From contig VENG01000003.1 in NCBI GenBank assembly GCA_009711705.1, forward strand, positions 54,483 to 118,482: a DNA stretch of 64,000 bases, given 5' to 3'. Positions 1 through 9,801 of the stretch are shown here, one piece after another. The notes beneath the pieces were generated by a model. It was not told the DNA's origin, did no database searches, and was given only the letters and a program-made list of their open reading frames with translations. The first letter of the stretch is position 1; each line of letters begins with the position of its first letter. The translations under genes were made by a program, and so were the position numbers. The stretch comes from Bacillota bacterium (GTDB taxonomy: Bacteria > Bacillota > Desulfotomaculia > Desulfotomaculales > VENG01).

Positions 1-20
1 AGAATTGCATAATCAAAATT

Positions 21-48
21 TTACTGCCGGGGACAGCCCCGGCAGTAA
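21..48 (-). terminator. Stem-loop downstream of rodZ
   Basis: A 12-bp perfect inverted repeat (21-32 with 37-48) with a four-base loop lies just past the rodZ stop codon. On the minus strand it is followed by AAAATTTTG, a weak U-tract, so it probably ends the rodZ transcript. Its core GGGGACAG is shared with other intergenic repeats in the window. Confidence 0.6.
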
Positions 49-55
49 ACAACGG

Positions 56-835
56 TCAAGTATCACCTTCATTATCAGCCCTAAATGTCTTTTTTAAAGG
101 TTGCCCCTTGGCCCCTAAAAAACCCTTGGCAACACCATTAACATTAGCCTTTACCACTCCGGCATCTCCCACATGGATTGAGATACTTGACTCACCTGCA
201 AATACCTTTTTATCGCCGGCATTAGCAAATCCCTCAAAAACTACCTCTTGGTCTACATTTATTTGCATCCAACACCTACCATTAAAACTTAGCACCAATT
301 TTATTCCCTCGAATTGGGCTGAACCTATGCCAGCTTTGTTCTTATTCTCCGGTGCAGAAGGTTTTTGATCAGGTTTAAGTTCATTATCATATGTTTTATT
401 CAATTCTGATTTATCCTTTACACCCTGAGAGATATCCTTTTCAGGCTCATTGGCATTGCCTATTATCCCCGAAAAAAAAGCGACCAGCCCCGCCACCACA
501 ATCACACCCAATAATGCTACCCAAGCATACCGCCGCCGGCCAAACACTTTTTGAGACACGACCGTCTGGGACGCCAAATCCTCAAGATCTTCACTCTCTT
601 GAGGCAATCCTGCATGCTCACTGTACAGATCAACTAAATCCTCACCGTTTATTCCCAGGAAACGGGCATAATTTCGTAGAAACCCGCGCACATAAACCTT
701 TCCCGGCATAATGTCAAAGTTTTCTTCTTCCAATGCAACCAGGTATTTTTTGCGAATTTTAGTTTGTTGCTCCGCAACTTCCAACGATATCCCTTGACTC
801 TCCCGGGCATTTTGCAGAGTCGTTCCAATTTCCAT
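56..835 (-). CDS. rodZ: RodZ-like cytoskeletal/cell-shape protein (HTH_25 + DUF4115)
   Basis: This is a membrane-anchored helix-turn-helix protein of the RodZ/YmfM family, which links MreB filaments to the membrane in rod-shaped bacteria. The sequence shows an N-terminal Xre-like HTH (about residues 2-70, with the family phrase IRKKYLVALE), a charged linker, one transmembrane helix at about 104-126, a low-complexity linker and a C-terminal beta-rich DUF4115 domain. The start was set at the ATG at 835 because GGGGAGGTG lies a few bases upstream; an in-frame GTG three codons earlier overlaps that site. Its first 77 bases lie inside the end of mnmH. Position left of mnmH and spoIIIE matches the usual Firmicute order, where pgsA and recA follow. 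Confidence 0.9.
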   Translation of the reverse strand: MEIGTTLQNARESQGISLEVAEQQTKIRKKYLVALEEENFDIMPGKVYVRGFLRNYARFLGINGEDLVDLYSEHAGLPQESEDLEDLASQTVVSQKVFGRRRYAWVALLGVIVVAGLVAFFSGIIGNANEPEKDISQGVKDKSELNKTYDNELKPDQKPSAPENKNKAGIGSAQFEGIKLVLSFNGRCWMQINVDQEVVFEGFANAGDKKVFAGESSISIHVGDAGVVKANVNGVAKGFLGAKGQPLKKTFRADNEGDT

Positions 836-1907
836 CCGGTACACCTCCCCGGCAAGATGACTTACTTAGTTCAGGTAACCGGTAAACAAAACTAATAATG
901 TTTTCAACGGTCTCGGGGATGTTTTTGGTGTTCAGTGACATATCATATTCATTGCTGGGTTTATCGGGATACCCGTACAAAGGGTCATAATAATTAATAA
1001 GTAAATATTCTATTACTTCTTCTAAATGTCCCGTTTGTATTCCTTCCTTTAATTCCTCAACCTTTTGTAAACCAATGTATTTTGTCAAGCGCTCCACAGA
1101 ATTTTGCAACTTGATTATACCGTTTCTGCCTTGTGTAACATATATTTCCTTTATCCTTGCCACCCTTTTTTTAATAGGAGCGTAAAGAAGGACACTGTAT
1201 CCTTCTTTCATGCAGCTCATCACCGATTGTGGGACCATAAGGTTACCAAGACGCCTACTTTCACATTCAACTAAAAATACGCCGAATCCTCTAACTTTTT
1301 TAAATTCTTCAACAATCAAAGCCTCAAACATTTTTTGGCTCGGAGATGGTGGCATGCCTATTTTTCCAAAAACTGAACCCCGGTGTGAAGAAAGTCCTTC
1401 CAGATCCAAAACAGGCATGTTGTTTTCTGCAAGGACCTCAAGGATTTCTGTTTTACCCACTCCCGTCAGCCCGTGTAATACTATTGCCTTTAACGGCAAC
1501 GACTCCCGTTCAAGATACTCCCTTACATGACTGCGGTGAGCTTTAAACCCTCCAACTACTCTATACACCTGCAGCCCCATAAAACTTAAAATATTGGCCA
1601 TAAATAAACTCCTGTCGCCACCTCGCCAGCAAAATAACACAATGGGTTTTCCCTGGGATAATTGTCGCACAGAATCTACTATGTAGGGCAACTTGGGGGA
1701 TACTATGGTCATAGCTAGGTTTTTGGCTTCTTGCGCGCCCTTTTGCTTATAAGTTTTACCTACCAGTGACCTTTCCACATTATCCAACAACGGTATATTT
1801 ATTGCCCCCGGAACAGTAGCTGTAGCGTATTCCCCCGGGGAACGCACATCCAAAATAATTCTGTCCTTTATATTTATCGCCTCTTCAAAGCTAATATCCT
1901 TGAACAT
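759..1907 (-). CDS. mnmH: tRNA 2-selenouridine synthase (rhodanese + P-loop)
   Basis: MnmH/SelU (YbbB) converts 2-thiouridine at the wobble position of some tRNAs to 2-selenouridine, using selenophosphate. The N-terminal rhodanese domain carries the active-site loop CWRGGDRS (Cys93). It is followed by a P-loop domain with Walker A GLTGVGKT at 146-153, giving the two-domain layout typical of the family. At 382 residues it is slightly long. The last 30 or so residues (after SFVYRLPEL) look unrelated to the family and are encoded where the gene runs 77 bases into rodZ. Its presence implies that the host makes selenophosphate (selD is outside this window). The function is secure; the significance of the tail is not. 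Confidence 0.92.
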   Translation of the reverse strand: MFKDISFEEAINIKDRIILDVRSPGEYATATVPGAINIPLLDNVERSLVGKTYKQKGAQEAKNLAMTIVSPKLPYIVDSVRQLSQGKPIVLFCWRGGDRSLFMANILSFMGLQVYRVVGGFKAHRSHVREYLERESLPLKAIVLHGLTGVGKTEILEVLAENNMPVLDLEGLSSHRGSVFGKIGMPPSPSQKMFEALIVEEFKKVRGFGVFLVECESRRLGNLMVPQSVMSCMKEGYSVLLYAPIKKRVARIKEIYVTQGRNGIIKLQNSVERLTKYIGLQKVEELKEGIQTGHLEEVIEYLLINYYDPLYGYPDKPSNEYDMSLNTKNIPETVENIISFVYRLPELSKSSCRGGVPDGNWNDSAKCPGESRDIVGSCGATN

Positions 1908-2043
1908 TAAGTACTACCTCCAAACGTTTGACCGGTGCTTATATTTTTAGTTTTCCCTAACTCCGGTCAAAACCACACACTTAGAAAAGGCCTTCGACAA
2001 TTTACCAGTTTTTCCTCCTTTGAATCGCGGAATAAAACCTAAT

Positions 2044-4263
2044 TTAATTTTGGGTAAACCCTTTAATCTTTTGATCGTATTGCTCCTTGGTAATCAGAAC
2101 TGTTCTGGGCTTACTTCCTTCGTATCCTCCGACAATGCCTTTTCGTTCCATTATGTCTATTAAACGGGCCGCACGGGCATACCCCACATGAAGGCGGCGC
2201 TGCAACATGGATATCGATGCGTGTCCTGTCTCTGTTATGACCCCTACTGCTTGGGGGAAAAGTTCATCCTCCGCCTCTTCTTCCGGCATGATGTCGGAAG
2301 CTAAAAATTTTTCCACATAGTCCGGCACTCCTTGTTTTTTTAGGTAGCCTACCAAGTTGTCCACATCTGTATCAAAAAGAAATGCCCCTTGTACTCTAAC
2401 AGGCTTTACAACACCCACCGGGTAAAATAACATATCCCCTTTGCCTAATAGTTTCTCTGCTCCCCCCATATCTAATATAGTGCGCGAATCAATTTGTGAC
2501 GAAACCGCAAAAGATATCCGAGAGGGAATGTTAGCTTTGATCAGCCCGGTTATTACATCAACTGAGGGGCGCTGCGTGGCAATTACCAGATGCATTCCTG
2601 CCGCCCTGGACATTTGCGCCAACCGTGACACAGCATCTTCCACATCTGCCGGGGCGACCATCATTAAGTCAGCTAATTCGTCAATAATTATTACTATTAA
2701 AGGTAAAGGAGGATCGCCGCTTAGCTTCTCCCTTTTTAGCCTGTTATAACGGTAAATATCCCTAACTCCGGCCTCGGCAAAAAGCTCATACCGATTTTCC
2801 ATTTCTTTTACCGCCCAGCGGAGGGAAATAGCCGCTTTTTTGGGATCGGTTACTACGGGTGATACAAGATGTGCAATCCCGTTGTAAGTTGTTAACTCCA
2901 CCATCTTGGGGTCTATAATTAAAAACTTTACTTCATGGGGAGCGGCTTTATAAAGAATACTGGCAATAATAGTGTTTAAACAGACACTTTTTCCCGCGCC
3001 GGTGGCACCGGCTATTAACAGATGAGGCATTTTTGCCAGATCGGCAACCACAGGCATACCGGCTACGTCCTTCCCCAGCGCTAAACTAAGTTTGGACAAG
3101 GCGCCGGAAAAATCCATAGATTCTATTAGTTCCCGCAAATATACCCTGGCGATTTTCTTATTGGGAACCTCAATTCCCACTGCGGATTTGCCCGGAATGG
3201 GAGCTTCTATTCTAACATCAGGGGCTGCCATGCTTAAAGCAATATCATCCGCCAACCCTACAATCCTACTTACTTTAACCCCTGGTGGGGGATGGATTTC
3301 ATAGCGGGTTATCCCCGGTCCCCTTACCACCTTACTTACCTTGCTTTTAATCCCAAAACTGCCTAACGTGTCTTCAAGTTTCCGCACATTACCGCTGATA
3401 TTCTTTTCCCCTTTGCCATGCCTAGCCTGGGGTTGCTTGCTCAATAAACTTAGAGGAGGCAATAAATAATCTTTAGAGGTTTTCACATCATAGTCCTCTA
3501 AGTCACCGGACAAACGATTATCTTCCTGATTTATTAGTGGAGCAAATTTCCTGAATACCAACACCTGATCACTACGTCCTTGATCACTTTCCTCCCCATC
3601 ATCAGAGTCTAAGGCTGCTGCCTGCTCACCATAGCAATCAACTGGTTCGTTGTCATCACAACCCAAAATTACAGGCTCATCTTTCTTTTTAGATATATGG
3701 CTGACTTCCTTCTCTTGGTATATGAACTGTGATATCTTAGCACCTGCACTGGATAACCATTTGATCATACTCTTACTACCGCCCGTTACAATGCTGACCA
3801 GAGAACGATTGGTGACCATCAATGTTCCCATAACCCCTAATGTTAATAGGATTATATAAGTTCCTAATTGCCCGAAAGACTTTTGCAATACGTAACTGGC
3901 AACACCTCCGATTAACCCTCCGCCGTCCCCTCCAATCCCAGCCTTTAAAGCATAATCCAGGGGAATGGGCAAGTGCATAACTGTTAATCCCACTAACAGT
4001 AATACTAAATAACCGTATACTTTAAAAGAATATGTTGCCTGCTTTTTGGTTCGAAGCAAGCTATAGCCTGCTATTCCAACTGTCAAGGGAAACAAATACC
4101 GGCCCTCACCGGTTAAAAATATTAGAACTTGGCGCGTAAAACTTCCTACTATGCCCAGGGAAGGATACATTAAGCACAGCAATAATAATACCGAAGCGGC
4201 TATCAGCGATATGCCCCTAATTTCAACCTTTAATTTTTTTTGCGGCTGATTGGAACTCTTCAT
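2044..4263 (-). CDS. spoIIIE: DNA translocase FtsK/SpoIIIE
   Basis: This ATP-driven double-strand DNA pump clears the chromosome from the division septum and packs it into the forespore during sporulation. The sequence has about four transmembrane helices in the first 160 residues, an acidic linker, the alpha/beta motor with Walker A GATGAGKS at 419-426 and Walker B LIVIIIDELADLM, and a C-terminal winged-helix gamma domain (ISMLQRRLHVGYARAARLID) that reads the orienting DNA sequences. The length of 739 residues is usual. The location next to tepA/ylzJ and rnj is the same as in Bacillus. A TATAAT-like box is present in the upstream gap, but I could not pair it with a convincing -35. Confidence 0.96.
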   Translation of the reverse strand: MKSSNQPQKKLKVEIRGISLIAASVLLLLCLMYPSLGIVGSFTRQVLIFLTGEGRYLFPLTVGIAGYSLLRTKKQATYSFKVYGYLVLLLVGLTVMHLPIPLDYALKAGIGGDGGGLIGGVASYVLQKSFGQLGTYIILLTLGVMGTLMVTNRSLVSIVTGGSKSMIKWLSSAGAKISQFIYQEKEVSHISKKKDEPVILGCDDNEPVDCYGEQAAALDSDDGEESDQGRSDQVLVFRKFAPLINQEDNRLSGDLEDYDVKTSKDYLLPPLSLLSKQPQARHGKGEKNISGNVRKLEDTLGSFGIKSKVSKVVRGPGITRYEIHPPPGVKVSRIVGLADDIALSMAAPDVRIEAPIPGKSAVGIEVPNKKIARVYLRELIESMDFSGALSKLSLALGKDVAGMPVVADLAKMPHLLIAGATGAGKSVCLNTIIASILYKAAPHEVKFLIIDPKMVELTTYNGIAHLVSPVVTDPKKAAISLRWAVKEMENRYELFAEAGVRDIYRYNRLKREKLSGDPPLPLIVIIIDELADLMMVAPADVEDAVSRLAQMSRAAGMHLVIATQRPSVDVITGLIKANIPSRISFAVSSQIDSRTILDMGGAEKLLGKGDMLFYPVGVVKPVRVQGAFLFDTDVDNLVGYLKKQGVPDYVEKFLASDIMPEEEAEDELFPQAVGVITETGHASISMLQRRLHVGYARAARLIDIMERKGIVGGYEGSKPRTVLITKEQYDQKIKGFTQN

Positions 4264-4333
4264 ATTCTTTAATCACTCCAATCACCTATATTATACCATA
4301 TAATACCACTTATTCCCTTCTGGGAGTAAATAA

Positions 4334-4358
4334 AAAAACCGCAATACCTGCGGTTTTT
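4334..4358 (-). terminator. Rho-independent terminator after ylzJ
   Basis: A 10-bp stem (4334-4343 with 4349-4358) of AAAAACCGCA with its complement is followed on the minus strand by a run of T. It separates the tepA-ylzJ unit from spoIIIE. Confidence 0.8.
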
Positions 4359-4394
4359 CTACCATGAATCCGCGTCACAGATCTCCTGATCTTT

Positions 4395-4622
4395 CTATTT
4401 GGTGGTCTCTAGAAAATTTACCGAAACGCCGGGAATCATATTGGGATCCATGTAATCGTTCGGATCTGTGCTTAAAAGCTTTACTAGTTTCCCCTGTCCA
4501 AAACCTTTATCTTCCACTACAGCGGGAATCCCGTTCAGTTCCACCTCTCTTACCATAGGGTGTTTCATATCTTCTATTCCTTCCAGTACAAGTTCTAATT
4601 GCATAGGCGTGTACAAAATCAC
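4395..4622 (-). CDS. ylzJ: YlzJ-like small protein
   Basis: A 75-residue protein of the YlzJ-like family, with no known biochemical role. It begins [15 protein letters not shown] and keeps the downstream pattern seen in ylzJ genes. The GTG start overlaps the tepA stop codon by four bases (GTGA), so the two are translationally coupled, as in Bacillus where ylzJ follows tepA. No signal peptide or membrane segment is visible. Identification rests on the opening motif and gene order. Confidence 0.8.
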   Translation of the reverse strand: MILYTPMQLELVLEGIEDMKHPMVREVELNGIPAVVEDKGFGQGKLVKLLSTDPNDYMDPNMIPGVSVNFLETTK

Positions 4623-5440
4623 TGTACTTGCCCCCCACCGGACTGATGCGACTCAATCCGCCCTTTTATTATATTTACAGCCTGGCTCAGGCCGCCCACC
4701 CCGTCTATAAGGCCGGTATCTACTGCTTCTTGTCCAATGAGTACTGTACCAATGTCCCGGGCCAACTCACCCGTGCGAAACATTAATTCTCGGAACTTAT
4801 CCTCGGTAATTTTGGAGTGCTGCGTGACAAACCGTACCACTCTGTCCTGCATTTTATCCAGGTATTCATATGTCTGCGGAACACCTATAACTAAACCGTT
4901 TAAGCGAATGGGGTGTATAGTCATGGAAGCAGTAGGAGCAATCAGGGAAACGTTGGTAGCAGTGGCAATAGGAACACCGATGGAATGTCCTCCTCCCAGT
5001 ACCACTGATACTGTATGCTTGGACATACTGGATAACATTTCGGCAATGGCCAGGCCCGCTTCCACATCTCCCCCCACTGTATTAAGTATTACCACTACAC
5101 CTTCTACTTCCCGTGACTGCTCTAAAGCCACCAGTTGTGGGATCAGGTGTTCATATTTTGTTGTTTTATTTTGGGGCGGAAGCACCAAGTGGCCCTCAAT
5201 TTGTCCTACAATACTAAGACAGTGAATATTGCTGCGAACTTCAGGAACATTGTTGGCACCAAATTCCTTTACAGACTCCATGGTTGCCTTTGATTTACCG
5301 GATACCCGCTGCCGGTTCGGATCGTTAGGTTTTTCCGTGCGCCCCGGATCTTCGGGTGGTTTATTGGGATCTTGATCTGGATTAGGATGATTGGGTTCAA
5401 AGGGGAACAAACCTGGCTCCCACATATACTCCTGCGACAT
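4619..5440 (-). CDS. tepA: ClpP-fold translocation-enhancing protease TepA
   Basis: A ClpP-class serine protease family member, in Bacillus linked to protein export and spore germination. A proline/aspartate-rich N-terminal extension of about 45 residues precedes the Clp fold, which contains the oxyanion strip [10 protein letters not shown] (120-129) and the nucleophile in GGGHSIGVP (Ser153); His/Asp partners are likely in SMTIHPIRL and downstream. The ATG at 5440 has AGGAGAGG at good spacing. It is cotranscribed with ylzJ downstream of RNase J. Alternative starts are unlikely. Confidence 0.9.
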   Translation of the reverse strand: MSQEYMWEPGLFPFEPNHPNPDQDPNKPPEDPGRTEKPNDPNRQRVSGKSKATMESVKEFGANNVPEVRSNIHCLSIVGQIEGHLVLPPQNKTTKYEHLIPQLVALEQSREVEGVVVILNTVGGDVEAGLAIAEMLSSMSKHTVSVVLGGGHSIGVPIATATNVSLIAPTASMTIHPIRLNGLVIGVPQTYEYLDKMQDRVVRFVTQHSKITEDKFRELMFRTGELARDIGTVLIGQEAVDTGLIDGVGGLSQAVNIIKGRIESHQSGGGQVQ

Positions 5441-5512
5441 TGTATCCTCTCCTCAATACATATCAATATTTTTCTCTCTCTATTATGCTTAAAATTATAA
5501 AAAATAAACAAG

Positions 5513-5567
5513 AAAAAGGGGACAGGCTACTTTTTTGTTTTACAAAAAAGTAGCCTGTCCCCTTTTT
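5513..5567. repeat. 25-bp perfect inverted repeat, REP-like (GGGGACAGGCTAC)
   Basis: Two perfect 25-base arms (5513-5537 and 5543-5567) flank a five-base loop between rnj and tepA. The arm reads AAAAAGGGGACAGGCTAC followed by T6G. A diverged copy occurs at 19681-19734. It can act as a terminator in both directions, since both ends of the stem are A/T runs. The GTAG plus CCTGTCCCC layout resembles REP elements mobilised by RAYT transposases; that link is an inference. Confidence 0.75.
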
Positions 5568-5575
5568 AAAATCTA

Positions 5576-7240
5576 TTATACTTCCATAATTATAGGTAAG
5601 ATCATTGGCCTTCTCCTGGTTTTTTCATAAAGAAACTTCCCTAATGCATCCCGGACTTGAGATTTTATAGCTGACCATTCAGACATTTTTTTGCTTTGGC
5701 ATTTTTCCAGAGCATCTTGGACCCGATCCTTAGCATTCTCCATTAGTGTCTCGGATTCTCGCACATAAACAAACCCTCTAGAAACAATATCCGGGCCTGC
5801 CAGGATTTCACCGCTTTTACGGCTGATGGTAACCACCACAATTAAAATCCCATCCTGGGATAATTGTTTTCTGTCGCGCAGTACGATGTTACCGACATCC
5901 CCCACGCCGAGGCCGTCAACCAATACTCTCCCGGCATTCACCCTGCCGGCAATTCTGCCGGAACGTTTAGTAAATTCCAGTACATGACCGTTTTCAGCCA
6001 CAAAAATATTGTCAGCGGGAATTCCTGTTTCCTGTGCTAACTGGGCATGTTTGATAAGCATCCTATATTCCCCGTGTACAGGCATAAAAAATTTGGGCTT
6101 AACCAGATTTAACATTAGCTTAAGCTCCTCTTGGCTAGGATGCCCGCTAACATGAATACCGGATACCGATTCATAAATAACCTGCCCGCCGTGTTTAAAA
6201 AGCTGATCAATAACCCGTGCAACAACCTTCTCGTTACCCGGTATAGGCGTGGCAGAAATAATGATGGTATCTCCCGGCATAATTTCGACTTGCCTGTGAT
6301 CACCTGAGGCCATTCTCGTTAAGGCACTCATAGGCTCTCCCTGGCTACCGGTACTTAAAATAACTATCTTATTTTTCGGTAAACGTTTTATTTCGTCCAA
6401 GTCAACCAGCACACCTTTGGGGATATGCAGGTAGCCTAATTCATGCGCAATACTTACCACGTTCGCCATACTCCTACCTACCACCGCAACCTTACGGTCA
6501 TAGCTATAAGCGGTTGTGATAGCCTGTTGGATACGGTGCACGTTAGAAGCAAAAGTAGCAACCAGAATCCTTTCCTGTGCTTGTCTGAAGGTATTATCGA
6601 ATGTATACCCTACCGCCCGCTCGGACATTGTATACCCCGGGCGCTCAACATTGGTACTGTCACTCAATAGTGCCAGTACACCTCTCTCACCAAGCTGTGC
6701 CAACCTGGTAAAATCCGTTACCTCACCATCCACCGGGGTTTGATCCATTTTAAAATCCCCTGTATGGACAATGATCCCTACCGGTGTATGAATAGCCAGC
6801 GCCACAGCGTCAGGAATACTGTGAGACACCCGAATAAACTCAACTTTGAAAGGGCCTACTTGCACCGTATCTCTCGGCTTTACAACATTTAAGCGAACAT
6901 CTGCCTGAAGATTTCGCTCTCTCAACTTGGCCCGTAATATACCCAAGGTGAGCTTTGTACCGTATACAGGAACATTTATTTCTCTTAACACATATGGTAA
7001 GGCCCCAATATGATCTTCATGGCCGTGGGTTAAAACAATACCTTTAATCTTATCCTTATTTTCTAAAAGATAAGAAATATCAGGAATAACCACGTCAATG
7101 CCAAGCAAATCTTCTTCCGGGAACATTAAACCGCAGTCAATCAACACAATATTTTCCCCGAATCTCACCGCCATCATATTCTTACCAATCTCCCCCAATC
7201 CCCCTAAAGGAATCAAGGACAATTTAGAATCACGTGCCAA
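5576..7240 (-). CDS. rnj: Ribonuclease J
   Basis: A metallo-beta-lactamase/beta-CASP ribonuclease with 5'-3' exo- and endonuclease activity in mRNA decay and 16S rRNA maturation. The metal site HGHEDHIG lies at residues 72-79, followed by the beta-CASP region and the C-terminal domain (PVHGEYRML, then the RKSGEILAGPDIVSRGFVY region). The start was set at TTG 7240 because GGAGGTG lies five bases upstream, giving 554 residues, the family length. The longer reading frame upstream lacks a ribosome site. The tepA-adjacent position matches Bacillus rnjB (ymfA), while the sequence alone does not tell J1 from J2. Confidence 0.94.
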   Translation of the reverse strand: MARDSKLSLIPLGGLGEIGKNMMAVRFGENIVLIDCGLMFPEEDLLGIDVVIPDISYLLENKDKIKGIVLTHGHEDHIGALPYVLREINVPVYGTKLTLGILRAKLRERNLQADVRLNVVKPRDTVQVGPFKVEFIRVSHSIPDAVALAIHTPVGIIVHTGDFKMDQTPVDGEVTDFTRLAQLGERGVLALLSDSTNVERPGYTMSERAVGYTFDNTFRQAQERILVATFASNVHRIQQAITTAYSYDRKVAVVGRSMANVVSIAHELGYLHIPKGVLVDLDEIKRLPKNKIVILSTGSQGEPMSALTRMASGDHRQVEIMPGDTIIISATPIPGNEKVVARVIDQLFKHGGQVIYESVSGIHVSGHPSQEELKLMLNLVKPKFFMPVHGEYRMLIKHAQLAQETGIPADNIFVAENGHVLEFTKRSGRIAGRVNAGRVLVDGLGVGDVGNIVLRDRKQLSQDGILIVVVTISRKSGEILAGPDIVSRGFVYVRESETLMENAKDRVQDALEKCQSKKMSEWSAIKSQVRDALGKFLYEKTRRRPMILPIIMEV

Positions 7241-7371
7241 TTCCACACCTCCAATACCCTTATATAAGATAGAATACAAACTACGCGTGTTAAAAAAGGT
7301 GAGAGACAGGAGAAGGCAGGAAAATATTTATTTGGAATGCGGTAGGAAGCCGCTCATAAACTCTAAAGGTT

Positions 7372-7400
7372 ATTATACTTGATACTGGTTTAGATAACAA
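7372..7400 (-). promoter_or_regulatory. SigA-type promoter for rnj
   Basis: On the minus strand TTGTTA (7395-7400) is separated by exactly 17 bases from TATAAT (7372-7377). The promoter lies about 130 bases upstream of the rnj start, leaving a long untranslated leader with no obvious riboswitch fold. The rest of the 7241-7655 gap holds only this promoter and the dapA terminator. Confidence 0.7.
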
Positions 7401-7560
7401 CCCGTGCACACCCATTTATAACTAGCATATCCGAATTATGGTGCAATAATACCAATATATAAATTCCAGCTAATAGTACTGGTTTTCAACCTGTCTTTGC
7501 GCCCGCTCATTCAGCATCCATCTTGCAGGCCAGGCTAACATTCAGAAACCAAACCAGACA

Positions 7561-7605
7561 AAAAAAGCCGCTCCCGATTGGATTCTTTCTTCTGGGAGCA
7601 GCTTT
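7561..7605 (-). terminator. Terminator of the dapB-dapA operon
   Basis: The arms GCCGCTCCC (7567-7575) and GGGAGCAGC (7594-7602) can pair with one G-U wobble. On the minus strand the stem is followed by seven or so T residues. It lies about 50 bases past the dapA stop codon. Confidence 0.8.
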
Positions 7606-7655
7606 CTCACTCTACACTCTAACATGAGCGTTAGAAAGATTTTTTGAACAACCAC

Positions 7656-8549
7656 TTATAACAGACCTTGTTCAGCTAAAATCTTTTTAATGGTCTCCTT
7701 TTCTTCAGCATTGGTTTCTACCAGCGGCAATCTTGGTGAGCCTACCCGCCACCCTGTCATGTTTAAAGCAAATTTAACGGCAACAGGGTTTGTGGCCACA
7801 AACATGGCCTTAAACACCGGAAACAATTCAAGATGCATTTTAGTAGCCATTGTAGTATTGCCGGAAGTAAAAGCATTTATCATATCTTTCATTTTAGGAC
7901 CAACTATATGAGCCGCTACACTGACAACTCCCTTTCCTCCTAGGGCCATTAAAGGCAAAGTCATGGAGTCATCGCCACTATAAATGGCAAAGTTATCGGG
8001 TAAAGTGCGGCGAAGCTCACTAACCTGATCCAGACTTCCTGAAGCTTCCTTGATAGCTACTATATTTTCCACCCGGGCTAATCTGCTTACTGTTTCAGGT
8101 AATATATTTACCGCTGTGCGACCGGGAATATTATACAGCATCACCGGTAGATCAGTGCTCTCAGCAACTGCTTTAAAGTGCTGATATAAACCTTCCTGTG
8201 AGGGTTTATTGTAAAATGGACCGACCAACATAACCCCATCTACCCCGGCCTTTTCAGCCGCTTGGGTTAAAACTATGCTCTCCGCAGTATTGTTGCCACC
8301 AGTACCGGCAATTACCACCGCTTCTCCGCCTACTTCCTCCACAACTACCTTAAAAAGTTCTACCTTTTCGTCCTTAGTTAAAGTTGGTGATTCGCCTGTT
8401 GTGCCGGCCACCACTACCCCTTCAGAACCTGTTTCCACCAAATACCGGGCTAGTTTCCTGGCTTGTTCATAATCTACGGAAAGGTCCTTGTCTAACGGGG
8501 TTACCATGGCCGTTAATAGTCGACCGAAATCAATGGTCAATTCTTTCAC
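7656..8549 (-). CDS. dapA: 4-hydroxy-tetrahydrodipicolinate synthase
   Basis: It condenses pyruvate with aspartate semialdehyde, the first step specific to lysine, diaminopimelate and dipicolinate. The class I aldolase TIM barrel shows GTTGES (49-54), the catalytic Tyr139 in MLYNIPGR and the Schiff-base Lys167 in VAIKEASG. At 297 residues it is full length. The GTG at 8549 is preceded by GGAAGGAAG; a TTG three codons later (8540) is an alternative start with an AAGGTGA site. It is the last gene of the dapB-spoVFA-spoVFB-asd-lysC-dapA operon and is followed by a strong terminator. Confidence 0.96.
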   Translation of the reverse strand: MKELTIDFGRLLTAMVTPLDKDLSVDYEQARKLARYLVETGSEGVVVAGTTGESPTLTKDEKVELFKVVVEEVGGEAVVIAGTGGNNTAESIVLTQAAEKAGVDGVMLVGPFYNKPSQEGLYQHFKAVAESTDLPVMLYNIPGRTAVNILPETVSRLARVENIVAIKEASGSLDQVSELRRTLPDNFAIYSGDDSMTLPLMALGGKGVVSVAAHIVGPKMKDMINAFTSGNTTMATKMHLELFPVFKAMFVATNPVAVKFALNMTGWRVGSPRLPLVETNAEEKETIKKILAEQGLL

Positions 8550-8580
8550 CTTCCTTCCCCAAACTACAGCATTACCGGGA

Positions 8581-9798
8581 TCATAAAAATTGCCTATGCA
8601 ATGCCCTTACGGCCTTCTCCATATCTTCCCGCTTGACCAGCACCCACACTGTCGTATGGGAGTCATTACATTGTAATATTTGAATATCCTCTTTGGCAAG
8701 GGCTTCAACAATATCTGCAATCACACCGGGCACTCCGGTCATTGCCGCACCTACACAAGCAACCTTGGCACACCCATGCACCATTTCAGGTTTAAATTCA
8801 GTGTTTTCTAATACCTTAACCGTTTTATTCACTGCTTCATCCTTAACTGTGAATAAGACCTTTTCTGGTAAGATGTTAACAAAATCCACACTTATGCCCG
8901 CCAGGGCTACTCCTCTAAATAACCGTGCTTGCCCTTTAAGCCCATCCGCCCCGCTTGCCACCGCCACATTAAACTGTGAGATACCGGATATTTGTGTGAT
9001 GCCGGTGATAATACGGTCCCTGGTTATATCTATGGCTCCCCGGTATACCTCACTACTACTGGTCACCAAAGTACCAGGGCCGTTAGAGAACGTTGAGCGC
9101 ACTCTTAAAGGAATATTTTTTTGGGATGCTATTTCCACAGCACGGGGGTGCACCACTTTAGCCCCTTCATGGGCTAAATGACAAATTTCATCGTAGGTAA
9201 TTGAGTCCAGCGGCCTGGCTTCTTTTACTATACTGGGATCGGCCGTCATAATCCCCTCAACATCGGTATAGATATCTACATAAACAGCATCCATGGCGAC
9301 ACCCAGCGCTGCCGCGGAAGTATCACTGCCCCCGCGCCCAAGAGTGGTTACCTCTCCGTCTTCGGTCATGCCCTGGAAACCGGCCACCACCACTATCTTG
9401 CCTTCTTGTGCATGCTTAATTATCGTCTGTGGCTTCACTTTCAATATTCGTGCCTCACCATAACTGTTGTCGGTAATAATTCCGGCTTGAGCTCCGGTAA
9501 GAAACACGCATTGGTGTCCCTTGGCCTGTAATATTGCAGTAAGGATTACACCGGAAATAATTTCTCCGCAGGACATTAAAAGGTCCAGTTCTCTCTGCGG
9601 AACATTTCTAAAAGCCTGCCGGGCTAGACCCAGCAAACTATCGGTGGCGTATGGTTCTCCCTCTCTACCGATGGCAGAAACAACGACCACTGGCATATAG
9701 CCTTCTTCTTTTGATGCAATAATCCTGTCGGCAACCTTTTCTCTTAATTCTTGTGAAATCAACGAGGTACCACCGAATTTTTGCACCAGAAATTTCAT
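8581..9798 (-). CDS. lysC: Aspartate kinase
   Basis: It phosphorylates aspartate to open the aspartate pathway. The amino-acid kinase domain begins with QKFGGTS (6-12) and carries the [20 protein letters not shown] nucleotide/substrate motif. Two ACT domains follow from about residue 265, the usual site of feedback control. Position between asd and dapA corresponds to Bacillus dapG, the diaminopimelate-sensitive isozyme, so feedback by diaminopimelate is a reasonable inference that the sequence does not prove. It lies 3 bases from the asd stop region and is clearly cotranscribed. Confidence 0.95.
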   Translation of the reverse strand: MKFLVQKFGGTSLISQELREKVADRIIASKEEGYMPVVVVSAIGREGEPYATDSLLGLARQAFRNVPQRELDLLMSCGEIISGVILTAILQAKGHQCVFLTGAQAGIITDNSYGEARILKVKPQTIIKHAQEGKIVVVAGFQGMTEDGEVTTLGRGGSDTSAAALGVAMDAVYVDIYTDVEGIMTADPSIVKEARPLDSITYDEICHLAHEGAKVVHPRAVEIASQKNIPLRVRSTFSNGPGTLVTSSSEVYRGAIDITRDRIITGITQISGISQFNVAVASGADGLKGQARLFRGVALAGISVDFVNILPEKVLFTVKDEAVNKTVKVLENTEFKPEMVHGCAKVACVGAAMTGVPGVIADIVEALAKEDIQILQCNDSHTTVWVLVKREDMEKAVRALHRQFL

Positions 9799-9801
9799 TG
9801 G

